Shown piece after piece: positions 1-5,505 of a stretch of DNA of 5,842 nucleotides. This DNA is from Nitrospirales bacterium (GTDB taxonomy: Bacteria; Nitrospirota; Nitrospiria; Nitrospirales; UBA8639). The notes under the pieces were generated by a model. That model was not told where the DNA came from and did not search any database. It was given only the letters and a program-made list of their open reading frames with translations. The stretch's first letter is position 1; each line of letters opens with the position of its first letter. Made by a program: the position numbers and the translations under genes. The stretch is from positions 1-5,842 of the forward strand of contig JACDDF010000172.1 of NCBI GenBank assembly GCA_013817135.1, given 5' to 3'.

Positions 1-115
1 GGCTCCCCTGGTAGCTGAACCCGTGGTTCCTGCCCCTCTTGAAGCTCCCCTGGTAGCTGAACCCGTGGTTCCTGCCCCTCTTGAAGCTCCCCTGGTAGCT
101 GAATCCATGGTTCCT
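1..115 (+). repeat. 42-bp in-frame tandem repeat, about 2.7 visible copies
   Basis: A 42-bp unit (14 codons, reading EAPLVAEPVVPAPL) is repeated head to tail. The first visible copy fills 1-40 and is cut by the window edge; it matches the second except at its first visible base. The second is complete at 41-82. The third starts at 83, is identical for 21 bases, then degenerates (CCC GTG becomes TCC ATG) and loses the pattern after 115. The unit is a multiple of three, so gain or loss of copies keeps the reading frame. The near identity of the copies points to recent slippage or unequal recombination. Total copy number is unknown because the array continues to the left. Confidence 0.95.
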
Positions 116-679
116 CCGTCCCCTTTAGCTACCCCACCAAGCCAAATTTCTCCTCAAGAATCATCAAAAGGGTTTGGAGTCCCGCCGATTTCGTTTGAAC
201 CGGAAACACCGGCCCGCGCGACAATTCGTGGAGACGCGGCTCCCCCGGAACAATTGATCGCTCGGGTAGAGCCCGAGGCGGGCAAACCGGTTCAGCAGGT
301 CGCAGCACTGCCCGAAATGATTGAAAAGAAGACTGAAGATCTTGTTAAATCTCTGGGAGATATTTATTTCGATTATGACCGATTTTCTATTCGGAAGGAT
401 GCGATTTCAGTTCTGCTAGAAAATGCCCAAACACTGGCTTCGGGTTTGTCAAATAACAAGATTGTGATCGAAGGACATTGTGATCAGCGTGGCACGGAAA
501 GTTACAATATGGTGCTTGGTGAGCGAAGAGCAAATGCAGTGAGGGAATATTTAGTTGATTTGGGCGTCCCTAGTGAGAACCTTCAGGTTGTGAGTTATGG
601 AAAAGAGAAGCCATTTTGCACCGATCAGAATGAAGTGTGCTGGCAAGAAAACCGGCGCGGTCATTTTGTCGTGCAGTAA
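1..679 (+). CDS. pal: Pal/OmpA-family peptidoglycan-associated (lipo)protein, 5' end outside window
   Basis: This is the C-terminal 225 residues of an outer-membrane protein that should bind peptidoglycan non-covalently and tether the outer membrane to the cell wall, as Pal does in the Tol-Pal system. The frame is open to the left edge (first full codon at position 2), so the GTG at 23 is internal and the real start, signal peptide and any lipobox cysteine are not visible. Visible residues 1-38 are a Pro/Ala/Val repeat, 39-118 a Pro/Glu-rich linker, and about 119-225 the OmpA-like domain. Motifs seen are IYFDYDRFSI (from 121), GHCDQRGT (158-165), GERRANAV (173-180), SYGKEKP and ENRRGHFV. Asp161 and Arg176 align with the diaminopimelate-contacting Asp and Arg of OmpA-like domains. 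Cys206 and Cys213 (FCTDQNEVCW) may form a disulfide. The long repetitive linker is unusual for Pal, usually about 170 residues in all, so a longer OmpA-family protein is the alternative. Confidence 0.93.
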   Translation, partial: APLVAEPVVPAPLEAPLVAEPVVPAPLEAPLVAESMVPPSPLATPPSQISPQESSKGFGVPPISFEPETPARATIRGDAAPPEQLIARVEPEAGKPVQQVAALPEMIEKKTEDLVKSLGDIYFDYDRFSIRKDAISVLLENAQTLASGLSNNKIVIEGHCDQRGTESYNMVLGERRANAVREYLVDLGVPSENLQVVSYGKEKPFCTDQNEVCWQENRRGHFVVQ

Positions 680-688
680 GGGGTTTAA

Positions 689-713
689 GTCAATTGGGCT
701 AGTGACGTTTTTT
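689..713 (+). terminator. weak candidate intrinsic terminator after pal
   Basis: Ten bases after the pal stop codon, GTCA (689-692) can pair with TGAC (703-706), and a run of six T follows at 708-713. The stem is only four base pairs plus an interrupted extension, so folding is weak. The position and the T-run are the main support. Confidence 0.3.
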
Positions 714-969
714 AAAAGAGCGTGATGAATGGAGAAAAGAGGGGTCCATTCCTCCTGAGAGGTCTGTCGGGTCCGTTCCTTAATTGCCGCCATTTGAATT
801 ATCGGCAGTCCCTCTGATTCTTCTGCTTGGTCCTTTAAATCTTCAGTGCCCAGCCGTAGATCCTTCGGTTTTTCCCACCAGAGATTTCTGACTCCAGATT
901 TTTCCCCAACCGTCAATGCCTTGTTCGATGCGCCCATGGAAGTCAATCAGTACTAAAAAAGAGAATGCG
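714..969. other. interval without a supported gene (between pal and cupin)
   Basis: No convincing gene is seen here. A minus-strand frame stays open from 946 down to 551, but its last 130 bases lie antisense to the conserved end of pal. Its TTG (946) and ATG (937) starts have no Shine-Dalgarno sequence, and the product is not a family I recognise. The part outside pal (about 700-946) has fairly protein-like composition, so a decayed or lineage-specific small gene is possible but not shown. No clear sigma-70 promoter for the cupin gene could be picked out. Confidence 0.5.
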
Positions 970-999
970 ATAAGGCAAGTAGCCTTATATGTACGTACA
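970..999. promoter_or_regulatory. paired inverted repeats upstream of cupin gene
   Basis: Two symmetrical elements sit side by side shortly before the cupin ribosome binding site. The first is a perfect 7-bp inverted repeat, ATAAGGC (970-976) and GCCTTAT (982-988), with a 5-base spacer. The second is a perfect 10-bp palindrome, TGTACGTACA (990-999). They could be a repressor operator or a leader hairpin close to the Shine-Dalgarno sequence. No U-run follows on the plus strand, so the first is not a standard terminator. The symmetry is seen directly; regulatory function is inferred. Confidence 0.4.
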
Positions 1000-1010
1000 A
1001 TTCGTCAAGA

Positions 1011-1016
1011 GAGGTG
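1011..1016 (+). promoter_or_regulatory. ribosome binding site deciding the cupin start
   Basis: GAGGTG matches the Shine-Dalgarno consensus and lies six bases before the ATG at 1023. An upstream in-frame GTG at 1014 falls inside this element, so the ATG is the better start. Confidence 0.75.
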
Positions 1017-1022
1017 GATGAA

Positions 1023-1349
1023 ATGGAATTAAGTCAAAATCTGTTCGCCAATATTCCTGAACACCTTGACCACGAATTGACGAGTAAGTTGTTGAGGGAT
1101 CGTTCGGTACGAATTGAACGGATTGTGTCACGGGGGCAGGCGTCTCCACCAGACTATTGGTACGATCAGGCAGAGCATGAATGGGTCGTGGTGCTGGCAG
1201 GAAAAGCCACCATCAAAATTGAGGGACAACCTGAAATGATGCTTGGTCCGGGAGATACTCTTTATCTTCCCGCGCATACCAGGCATCGTGTGGAATGGAC
1301 CGATCCACAACAGAACACAATTTGGCTTGCAGTCTTTTGGAAGGACTGA
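1023..1349 (+). CDS. small single-domain cupin protein
   Basis: This gene encodes a 108-residue cytoplasmic protein made of one cupin beta-barrel, the fold used by many metal-dependent enzymes and small-molecule binding proteins; its substrate is unknown. The first cupin motif spans about residues 44-60 (PDYWYDQAEHEWVVVLAG). It keeps the canonical Glu (Glu53) and Gly60, with a His just before the Glu (His52), but Trp and Asp occupy the places of the usual HxH pair. The second motif spans 77-88 (GDTLYLPAHTRH) with the conserved Pro83 and the metal-ligand His88. The segment WYDQxEHEWVVVLxG followed by HRVEWT and WLAVF is typical of a widespread subfamily of stand-alone cupins, so the missing HxH is probably a family trait. 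Length is normal for a complete single-domain cupin, with no signal peptide. The start is ATG 1023, served by GAGGTG. The gene stands alone between two gene-poor stretches, so context gives no pathway. Confidence 0.88.
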   Translation: MELSQNLFANIPEHLDHELTSKLLRDRSVRIERIVSRGQASPPDYWYDQAEHEWVVVLAGKATIKIEGQPEMMLGPGDTLYLPAHTRHRVEWTDPQQNTIWLAVFWKD

Positions 1350-2273
1350 AGGTTTCCGGGGTTCAAACTTAATAGCGTGGGATATGTACTTCAGTGTGGA
1401 TTTTTCTGCTCAATGTGTTCATGAGCCCACGGCCCGGGAAAGGAAAGCAAAGATTTATGTGAATGCATAGATAATAAAAGAAGTGATAAGCCAGAATGCT
1501 CCGTAGATCAAGGAAACTCCACTCCATACTATCCAAGCCTTTTCATCCGGCTAACTTCCTGCCCAGGATTCAGGAATATTACAGTTTAAATGCACGCATG
1601 GTTGTTTTCCTTTCTCTGGTAAAGAGATAACCCCGCCGAATGCAAAGCGGAAAACTCTTTTGCCGATCATGAAAGGAAGAAATATGCCTGATAGCATGTG
1701 CTAAGCGATGCGTTGCCCCGCTACAATGCGTTGGATGTGACTGCGTGCCATCAAAATCCGCATCAATGATTCGAAGAGCGCTGGGAAAGGCCAAACGTAT
1801 ATGAATGGGATCGAACCCTTTTGGAATCACGCCAAACGCCATTTACGATAATTCAAGGGTATTCCTCCGCAGCATTTTCATCTGTAACTCAAAGAATGGG
1901 AATGGTGGTTTAATGCTCTATCCCCTCAACCCGGGATCAAGGCACTCACGGGGTGGCTCAAAAAAGAAACGAAATAAACAATCTTCTGTGTCATCCCCTT
2001 GGTTTTTAAATTGTAAAGATTGGGCTATTATAGGCCACGGATGCTGAATTTTCACAGGACTCAATGCCAGCGCAATTGAATTGGTTGAGGGGGGATCTGA
2101 CAGCTGTTGTTTCAGGCGCACATGAAGCTACATGAGTTTTAGAGGAAACGTTGAGGGGAAATTGATTAGATACATGCACCGGTTGTTTTAGGGTATTTTG
2201 GTTTTTTAAACATGGCTTTTGAACCGTTGGGTATTTCTTGGCAGGTCACTGAGGGAGTCGGGTGAAGGACATG
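1350..2273. other. long interval with no supported gene (about 0.9 kb)
   Basis: I find no gene I can support on either strand. The longest open frames (1579-1842 minus, 1805-2047 plus, 1918-2121 minus) have no Shine-Dalgarno sequence, recognisable motif or sensible composition. Small repeats seen are ATGCGTTG at 1708-1715 and 1726-1733, GCCAAACG at 1790-1797 and 1831-1838, and a widely spaced 10-bp inverted pair CCCCTCAACC (1922-1931) and GGTTGAGGGG (2083-2092). None forms a known element. The T-rich stretch 2160-2215 could hold the promoter of the DsbA-like gene, but no box pair stands out. The interval may be decayed coding sequence, an unannotated small RNA region or long leader sequence. 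Confidence 0.55.
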
Positions 2274-2927
2274 ATGGCGAAATCGCTCATCTATGTGGTC
2301 GACCCCATGTGTTCGTGGTGCTGGGGATTTTCCCCGGTCATTGAGGAGATCCTTCGGCGATATCGAGATCAGGTCACGATCGAAGTTTTATTGGGTGGTT
2401 TGCGCCCCGGCAATACTGAACGATTTGATGAGCGGAAGCGTGCCTACATTCTCAGCCATTGGCATGCGGTGCATGAAAGAACCGGCCAGCCATTTAACTT
2501 CAATTTTCATCCCGAGCCTTCGTTCATCTATGACACCGAACCATCATCCCGAGCGATGATAGTGGTTCGACAATTGGCTCAGGATAGGGAGTTTGTGTTT
2601 TTGAAATCTGTGCAGGAAGCATTTTACGTGAAGCACATGGATGTTACGCATGAAGAAATTTTGGCGGATCTTGCCGGTAGTCAAGGTATTGACCGCGACA
2701 GATTTCTGAAAGTGTTCAATGATTCTGCGATTAAACAATCGGTCTGGCAGGAGTTTGATCGGGCTCGCCAATTGGGAGTGAGTGGTTTTCCAGCGCTGCT
2801 TGGTCAAAATGGCACTGACCGCATCAGGTTTACGCAGGGGTATCAACCCACAGGGGTGCTAATTCCTATCATTGACGAATGGCTGGTTGGACCATCTTCT
2901 GGCTTCTCCAGTTCATCGATAGTCTAG
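2274..2927 (+). CDS. DsbA-family (FrnE-like) thiol-disulfide oxidoreductase
   Basis: The product is a 217-residue protein with a thioredoxin fold and an inserted helical domain, the architecture of cytoplasmic DsbA/FrnE-like proteins that exchange thiols and disulfides. It begins directly with the first strand (SLIYVVDPM) and the active-site CSWC (Cys13 and Cys16) in the DPMCSWCWGF context typical of this subfamily. The helical insert occupies roughly 45-160. The cis-proline loop is GVSGFPALL (Pro173). There is no signal peptide, so it should act in the cytoplasm, unlike true DsbA. Start choice is uncertain. ATG 2274 has GAAGGA four bases upstream. ATG 2271 and GTG 2262 are also in frame, and GTG 2262 has GAGGGAG (2251-2257) before it, which would add four residues. 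The last 10 or so residues are Ser-rich and probably disordered. The YceI gene follows 113 bases later on the same strand and may be co-transcribed. The substrate is unknown; the family call is firm. Confidence 0.9.
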   Translation: MAKSLIYVVDPMCSWCWGFSPVIEEILRRYRDQVTIEVLLGGLRPGNTERFDERKRAYILSHWHAVHERTGQPFNFNFHPEPSFIYDTEPSSRAMIVVRQLAQDREFVFLKSVQEAFYVKHMDVTHEEILADLAGSQGIDRDRFLKVFNDSAIKQSVWQEFDRARQLGVSGFPALLGQNGTDRIRFTQGYQPTGVLIPIIDEWLVGPSSGFSSSSIV

Positions 2928-3027
2928 ATCATTCCCTGAGAATAGGATGAATGGATGACCTTTAGATCATGGGATTTTGTTTATTCATGAACGGAGACCA
3001 TACAAGGAGTATGTCTTCAATTTTCAC

Positions 3028-3034
3028 AGGAGGT
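3028..3034 (+). promoter_or_regulatory. strong ribosome binding site deciding the YceI start
   Basis: AGGAGGT is a near-perfect anti-16S match six bases before ATG 3041. It lies inside the longer open frame that begins at 2969, showing that the extra upstream codons are not translated. The chosen start also puts a signal peptide exactly at the N-terminus. Confidence 0.85.
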
Positions 3035-3040
3035 TACGTG

Positions 3041-3679
3041 ATGCGGAAGTTTTCGAAAGTGTTTTCTTTGATTGGATTGGTTCTGATGGTCGGTTTTGGG
3101 TTCGTCTCCGCTTCGTTTGCGGAAATGGCTAAATGGAAACTGGATCATGATCATTCCAGGGTTGGATTTCAAGTTGCGCATATGGTGGTGTCCAAAACCA
3201 ATGGCAAATTTACGGAGTATTCAGGAATCGTGGAGATGGACGCAGACGAGAAGGAATTTAAAACCATCGAAGCGGTCATTCAAACCACCTCGGTCACGAC
3301 CGACCATCAGAAACGGGATGAGCATTTACGGAGCCCGGACTTTTTTGATGTCGAGAAGTTTCCGACCATGACCTATACTATGAAAAGTTATAAAAAAACC
3401 GGAGATGACTATACCGCCGTCGGAGAGTTGACTCTATTGGGAGTCACCAAAGAGATCACGTTAGTCGGAACGTTTAATGGCGTCGCTCAAGACCCTTGGG
3501 GCAATACACGGGCTGGTTTCACCGCTGCAGGCACGGTGAACCGAAAAGATTTCGGTATGAAATTCAGTAAATTATTGGATAGTGGCGGAATGCTCGTGAG
3601 TGATGAGGTCAAAATCATTTTGGAAATTGAGGTGATCAAAGAAAAGACCGTCGAAAAATTGAAACAAGAAAAAGAATAA
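3041..3679 (+). CDS. YceI-family periplasmic protein
   Basis: This is a 212-residue exported protein of the YceI family, lipocalin-like beta-barrels that bind isoprenoid lipids such as polyprenols or quinones in the periplasm. Residues 1-27 form a clear signal peptide: basic start MRKFSK, hydrophobic core, and SASFA before the predicted cut at Ala27/Glu28. The YceI domain runs from about 32 to 203. It opens with WKLDHDHSRVGFQVAHMVVS and continues through the conserved TTDHQKRDEHLRSPDFFDVE segment, the FPTMTY strand, and GELTLLGVTKEITL. It closes with GFTAAGTVNRKDFGM and the final VSDEVKIILEIE strand. A short charged tail (KTVEKLKQEKE) follows. Length is normal and nothing is missing. The DsbA-like gene lies 113 bases upstream on the same strand, and the M28 peptidase converges from the other side. 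The specific ligand cannot be read from the sequence; electron transport, stress and acid response roles are all proposed for the family. Confidence 0.95.
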   Translation: MRKFSKVFSLIGLVLMVGFGFVSASFAEMAKWKLDHDHSRVGFQVAHMVVSKTNGKFTEYSGIVEMDADEKEFKTIEAVIQTTSVTTDHQKRDEHLRSPDFFDVEKFPTMTYTMKSYKKTGDDYTAVGELTLLGVTKEITLVGTFNGVAQDPWGNTRAGFTAAGTVNRKDFGMKFSKLLDSGGMLVSDEVKIILEIEVIKEKTVEKLKQEKE

Positions 3680-3722
3680 AAGGACAGGGGAAATGTGTGG
3701 TAAACATCTGCATTCTCCCTGT
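3668..3722 (-). terminator. hairpin terminator for the minus-strand peptidase, overlapping the yceI 3' end
   Basis: ACAGGGGAAATG (3684-3695) pairs with CATTCTCCCTGT (3711-3722) over 12 positions, with one G-U pair, one mismatch and a 15-base loop. Read on the minus strand, the stem is followed after two C by a U-rich tract (plus-strand A-rich 3668-3681). Read on the plus strand there is no T-run after it. It therefore best fits termination of the M28 peptidase transcript, about 130 bases past its stop. Its U-tract lies over the last codons of the YceI gene. Confidence 0.6.
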
Positions 3723-3728
3723 GAGAAT

Positions 3729-3781
3729 TGCTGAGGAAATTCGGGGAGTGAAGGAATGGAGGAAGGGAAGGTTTGGTGGGG
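3729..3781 (-). promoter_or_regulatory. C-rich, G-poor stretch in the peptidase 3' untranslated region (rut-like)
   Basis: The plus strand is strongly purine-rich here, with about two C in 53 bases, so the minus-strand transcript is rich in C and nearly lacks G. Such unstructured C-rich, G-poor RNA is the classical loading site for Rho. It lies between the peptidase stop codon and the hairpin at 3684-3722, where transcription should end. Composition is seen directly; Rho use is inferred. Confidence 0.3.
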
Positions 3782-3852
3782 CCATATCATGGTAAGCCAA
3801 TCGGCAACCTCAGAACATTTTCCCCAAAGGATTTGGCAAAGCCTAGATACCT

Positions 3853-5394
3853 TCACTCTGAACACAGTTCCTTCGCGGTAAGCTTAGGATGACAGGTTGT
3901 CTGAGAGTTGTCGGCTAACAGGGTAATTAGTGAGAAGAGAAATTTGGTAGCGATTGCCAAATTTTCAGGTTGAATGGACTCTAGGGTATCAGACGGTTGA
4001 TGGAAATGGGGGTGTCTGCCGCTGCTGACGACTGTCACGGTCGGCACCCCCGCCTCAAAAAATGGGACATGATCTCCCCCGGGGAAATATCCATACAATT
4101 GAATATTGTCGCCCAATCCCGCCTGGTCGGCCGCTTGCTGAGCCAGCGTCTTATCCATTCGAGTGACTCCAACCGTCAGCTTTCCATCACCCGCTCCCAG
4201 ATGATCGAGATTAATCATGGCGACTGTTCGATCCAGTGGAAACACCGGATGGCTGACATAGAGAGTCGATCCCAATAGGCCTCGTTCTTCTCCGTCAAAA
4301 GACACGAAGAGAATGGTCCGTTTGGGTGCGGTTGCGCTTTGGGAGAGCATTCTGGCCAATTCCAATATCACTGATGTTCCAGATGCATTGTCATCGGCTC
4401 CAGGAAAAAGCAAGCCGGCTTGTTGGCCAAAGTGGTCGCGATGCGCACCGATAAGAATGAGTTCCTTGCGTCGTTCCAGATCGCGACCCGGTACTATGCC
4501 GATGACATTGGTCAGCGTTCCGGGCTGACTGTGGCTTTCCCACTGGAATTGGACCAGAAGCGGAAGTGGTCTGCTACGAAATGTCCCGATATCGTTGGCG
4601 GCTTGTTGCAGGGCTTCGAGCGAGTCATTGGCTGCTTTCAAAGCCTGGTCAAGAATTCTCCCATGTATCCATGCCCCAGGGATGGGGCGGTTATCGGGTT
4701 TCTCCCCGTAGATGGCTAGAGGACCTTGTCCCAGATCTTTTCGGGCTTCATAACGACCAGGTAGCGGACCGGTTGCCGTCAAATAGCCTACAGCTCCTCT
4801 TTCTTTGGCGATTGCCGCTTTTTCTTCATGCGTGACCCACCCGAGGTAGGAAGGTGGTTTCCCCCGGAGAAATAGGACGATGCGATTGTCGACATTGATG
4901 TCCTGGTACTCATCTATTCCGTGGGCATGGTCAACAATGCCGTATCCCACAAAGACAACTCTGGCCGTGGTTCTGGTGGAAGGAGAATCCAAGATTGGAA
5001 GAAACTCTTCTCCTGGGACAAGTGACATCGTCATTGACGGTTGTCCCGAGTCAACCAGAGAAAGAGTGATTGTCGCCGGCTCAAGCACTTGAACCGCTGT
5101 CAGGGACCGTTGTTGTAACCAACTGAAATACTGTTCGTGTTTGGGAAAGTGGTTGCCCGGCAGTAAGCCGAGAGATCGGAATCGATCGACCAGATAGTTG
5201 GCCGACTGCAAGCTACCATCCGTGCCGGCCTGCCGACCCTGATACGATGGATGACTCAGTTCGCGAATGTCCTGGATGATATTCCCAATATCCATGGGAA
5301 GGGATGGGAAAAGGGAGGACTGCGTGTCAAAGCTCAAAGCAGGAGTGGTGAGGGCGAGTCCTATCAAAACTTGGACAATGAGAAATTGTAACAA
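3853..5394 (-). CDS. secreted M28-family zinc metallopeptidase with PA domain
   Basis: This encodes a 513-residue exported peptidase, expected to cleave amino-terminal residues from peptides outside the cytoplasm using two zinc ions. Numbering from the TTG start, residues 1-21 are a signal peptide (hydrophobic core LIVQVLIGLAL, cut near PALS). Residues about 140-247 are a PA-type insert (ARVVFVGYGI to GAVGYLTATG), and about 295-500 the M28 catalytic domain. All catalytic motifs are intact: GAHRDHFG (His318), PGADDNASG (Asp334/335), FDGEERG (Glu369 base, Glu370), NLDHLG (Asp397) and FHQPSDT (His465). Start choice: GTG 5493 opens the frame, but it would put 33 residues before the signal peptide and lies within a hairpin. 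TTG 5394 has GAGGT seven bases upstream, a promoter candidate just before it, and puts the signal peptide at the N-terminus. The gene converges with the YceI gene. The DUF3365 gene lies 111 bases upstream on the same strand. The family is certain; whether it is a strict aminopeptidase is not. Confidence 0.94.
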   Translation of the reverse strand: MLQFLIVQVLIGLALTTPALSFDTQSSLFPSLPMDIGNIIQDIRELSHPSYQGRQAGTDGSLQSANYLVDRFRSLGLLPGNHFPKHEQYFSWLQQRSLTAVQVLEPATITLSLVDSGQPSMTMSLVPGEEFLPILDSPSTRTTARVVFVGYGIVDHAHGIDEYQDINVDNRIVLFLRGKPPSYLGWVTHEEKAAIAKERGAVGYLTATGPLPGRYEARKDLGQGPLAIYGEKPDNRPIPGAWIHGRILDQALKAANDSLEALQQAANDIGTFRSRPLPLLVQFQWESHSQPGTLTNVIGIVPGRDLERRKELILIGAHRDHFGQQAGLLFPGADDNASGTSVILELARMLSQSATAPKRTILFVSFDGEERGLLGSTLYVSHPVFPLDRTVAMINLDHLGAGDGKLTVGVTRMDKTLAQQAADQAGLGDNIQLYGYFPGGDHVPFFEAGVPTVTVVSSGRHPHFHQPSDTLESIQPENLAIATKFLFSLITLLADNSQTTCHPKLTAKELCSE

Positions 5395-5401
5395 GGTTTC
5401 T

Positions 5402-5406
5402 ACCTC
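5402..5406 (-). promoter_or_regulatory. ribosome binding site supporting a TTG start for the peptidase
   Basis: On the minus strand GAGGT (within GGGGTGAGGT) lies seven bases before TTG 5394. No ATG or GTG is placed correctly after it; the in-frame codon GTA at 5403-5401 is not a start. Confidence 0.7.
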
Positions 5407-5430
5407 ACCCCTAAAATTACGGGAAATGAA

Positions 5431-5459
5431 AAAATACTGGTAAAAGAGGAAGCGTACAA
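5431..5459 (-). promoter_or_regulatory. sigma-70-like promoter candidate for the peptidase gene
   Basis: Reading the minus strand, TTGTAC (5459-5454) and TATTTT (5436-5431) are separated by exactly 17 bases. They match the -35 and -10 consensus at 3 of 6 and 4 of 6 positions. Transcription would begin near 5424, giving a leader of about 30 bases that contains the Shine-Dalgarno sequence and leads into TTG 5394. A start there would exclude the longer GTG 5493 reading. Confidence 0.45.
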
Positions 5460-5470
5460 TCGGATGTGTG

Positions 5471-5501
5471 AAAAAGGGAGCCTGTGGCGGCACCTGTGCC
5501 G
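5471..5501 (-). terminator. weak terminator candidate after the DUF3365 gene
   Basis: Just past the DUF3365 stop, the minus strand can form a CGGCA/TGCCG hairpin with a 4-base loop (5501-5488). Five T follow at 5475-5471. The 12-base gap between stem and T-run is longer than in standard intrinsic terminators, so read-through into the peptidase gene is possible. Confidence 0.3.
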
Positions 5502-5505
5502 TGCT

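Noticed and set aside
1..115. CRISPR array
   Set aside because: The repeats are directly contiguous with no spacers and preserve a reading frame that continues into pal.
1243..1470. Plus-strand frame overlapping the cupin gene end
   Set aside because: It is a shadow of the cupin gene in another frame that continues past its stop, with no start signal.
1801..1830. tRNA-like T-arm on the minus strand (GGGTTCGATCCC)
   Set aside because: The 5-bp stem has a mismatch. No anticodon arm, D-arm or acceptor stem can be built around it.
1579..1842. 87-codon minus-strand frame in the gene desert
   Set aside because: There is no ribosome binding site, no recognisable motif and an odd His/Arg-rich composition; it reads like chance.
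1918..2121. 67-codon minus-strand frame and the 10-bp inverted pair CCCCTCAACC/GGTTGAGGGG as possible ends of a small mobile element
   Set aside because: There is no transposase, the flanking bases show no target duplication, and the match is short enough to be chance.
2969..3040. N-terminal extension of the YceI frame
   Set aside because: The strong AGGAGGT site lies within it and the signal peptide begins at ATG 3041, so the extension is leader sequence.
4313..4835. Plus-strand frames of 71-99 codons opposite the peptidase gene
   Set aside because: They lie antisense to the conserved M28 and PA regions, whose coding sense is certain.
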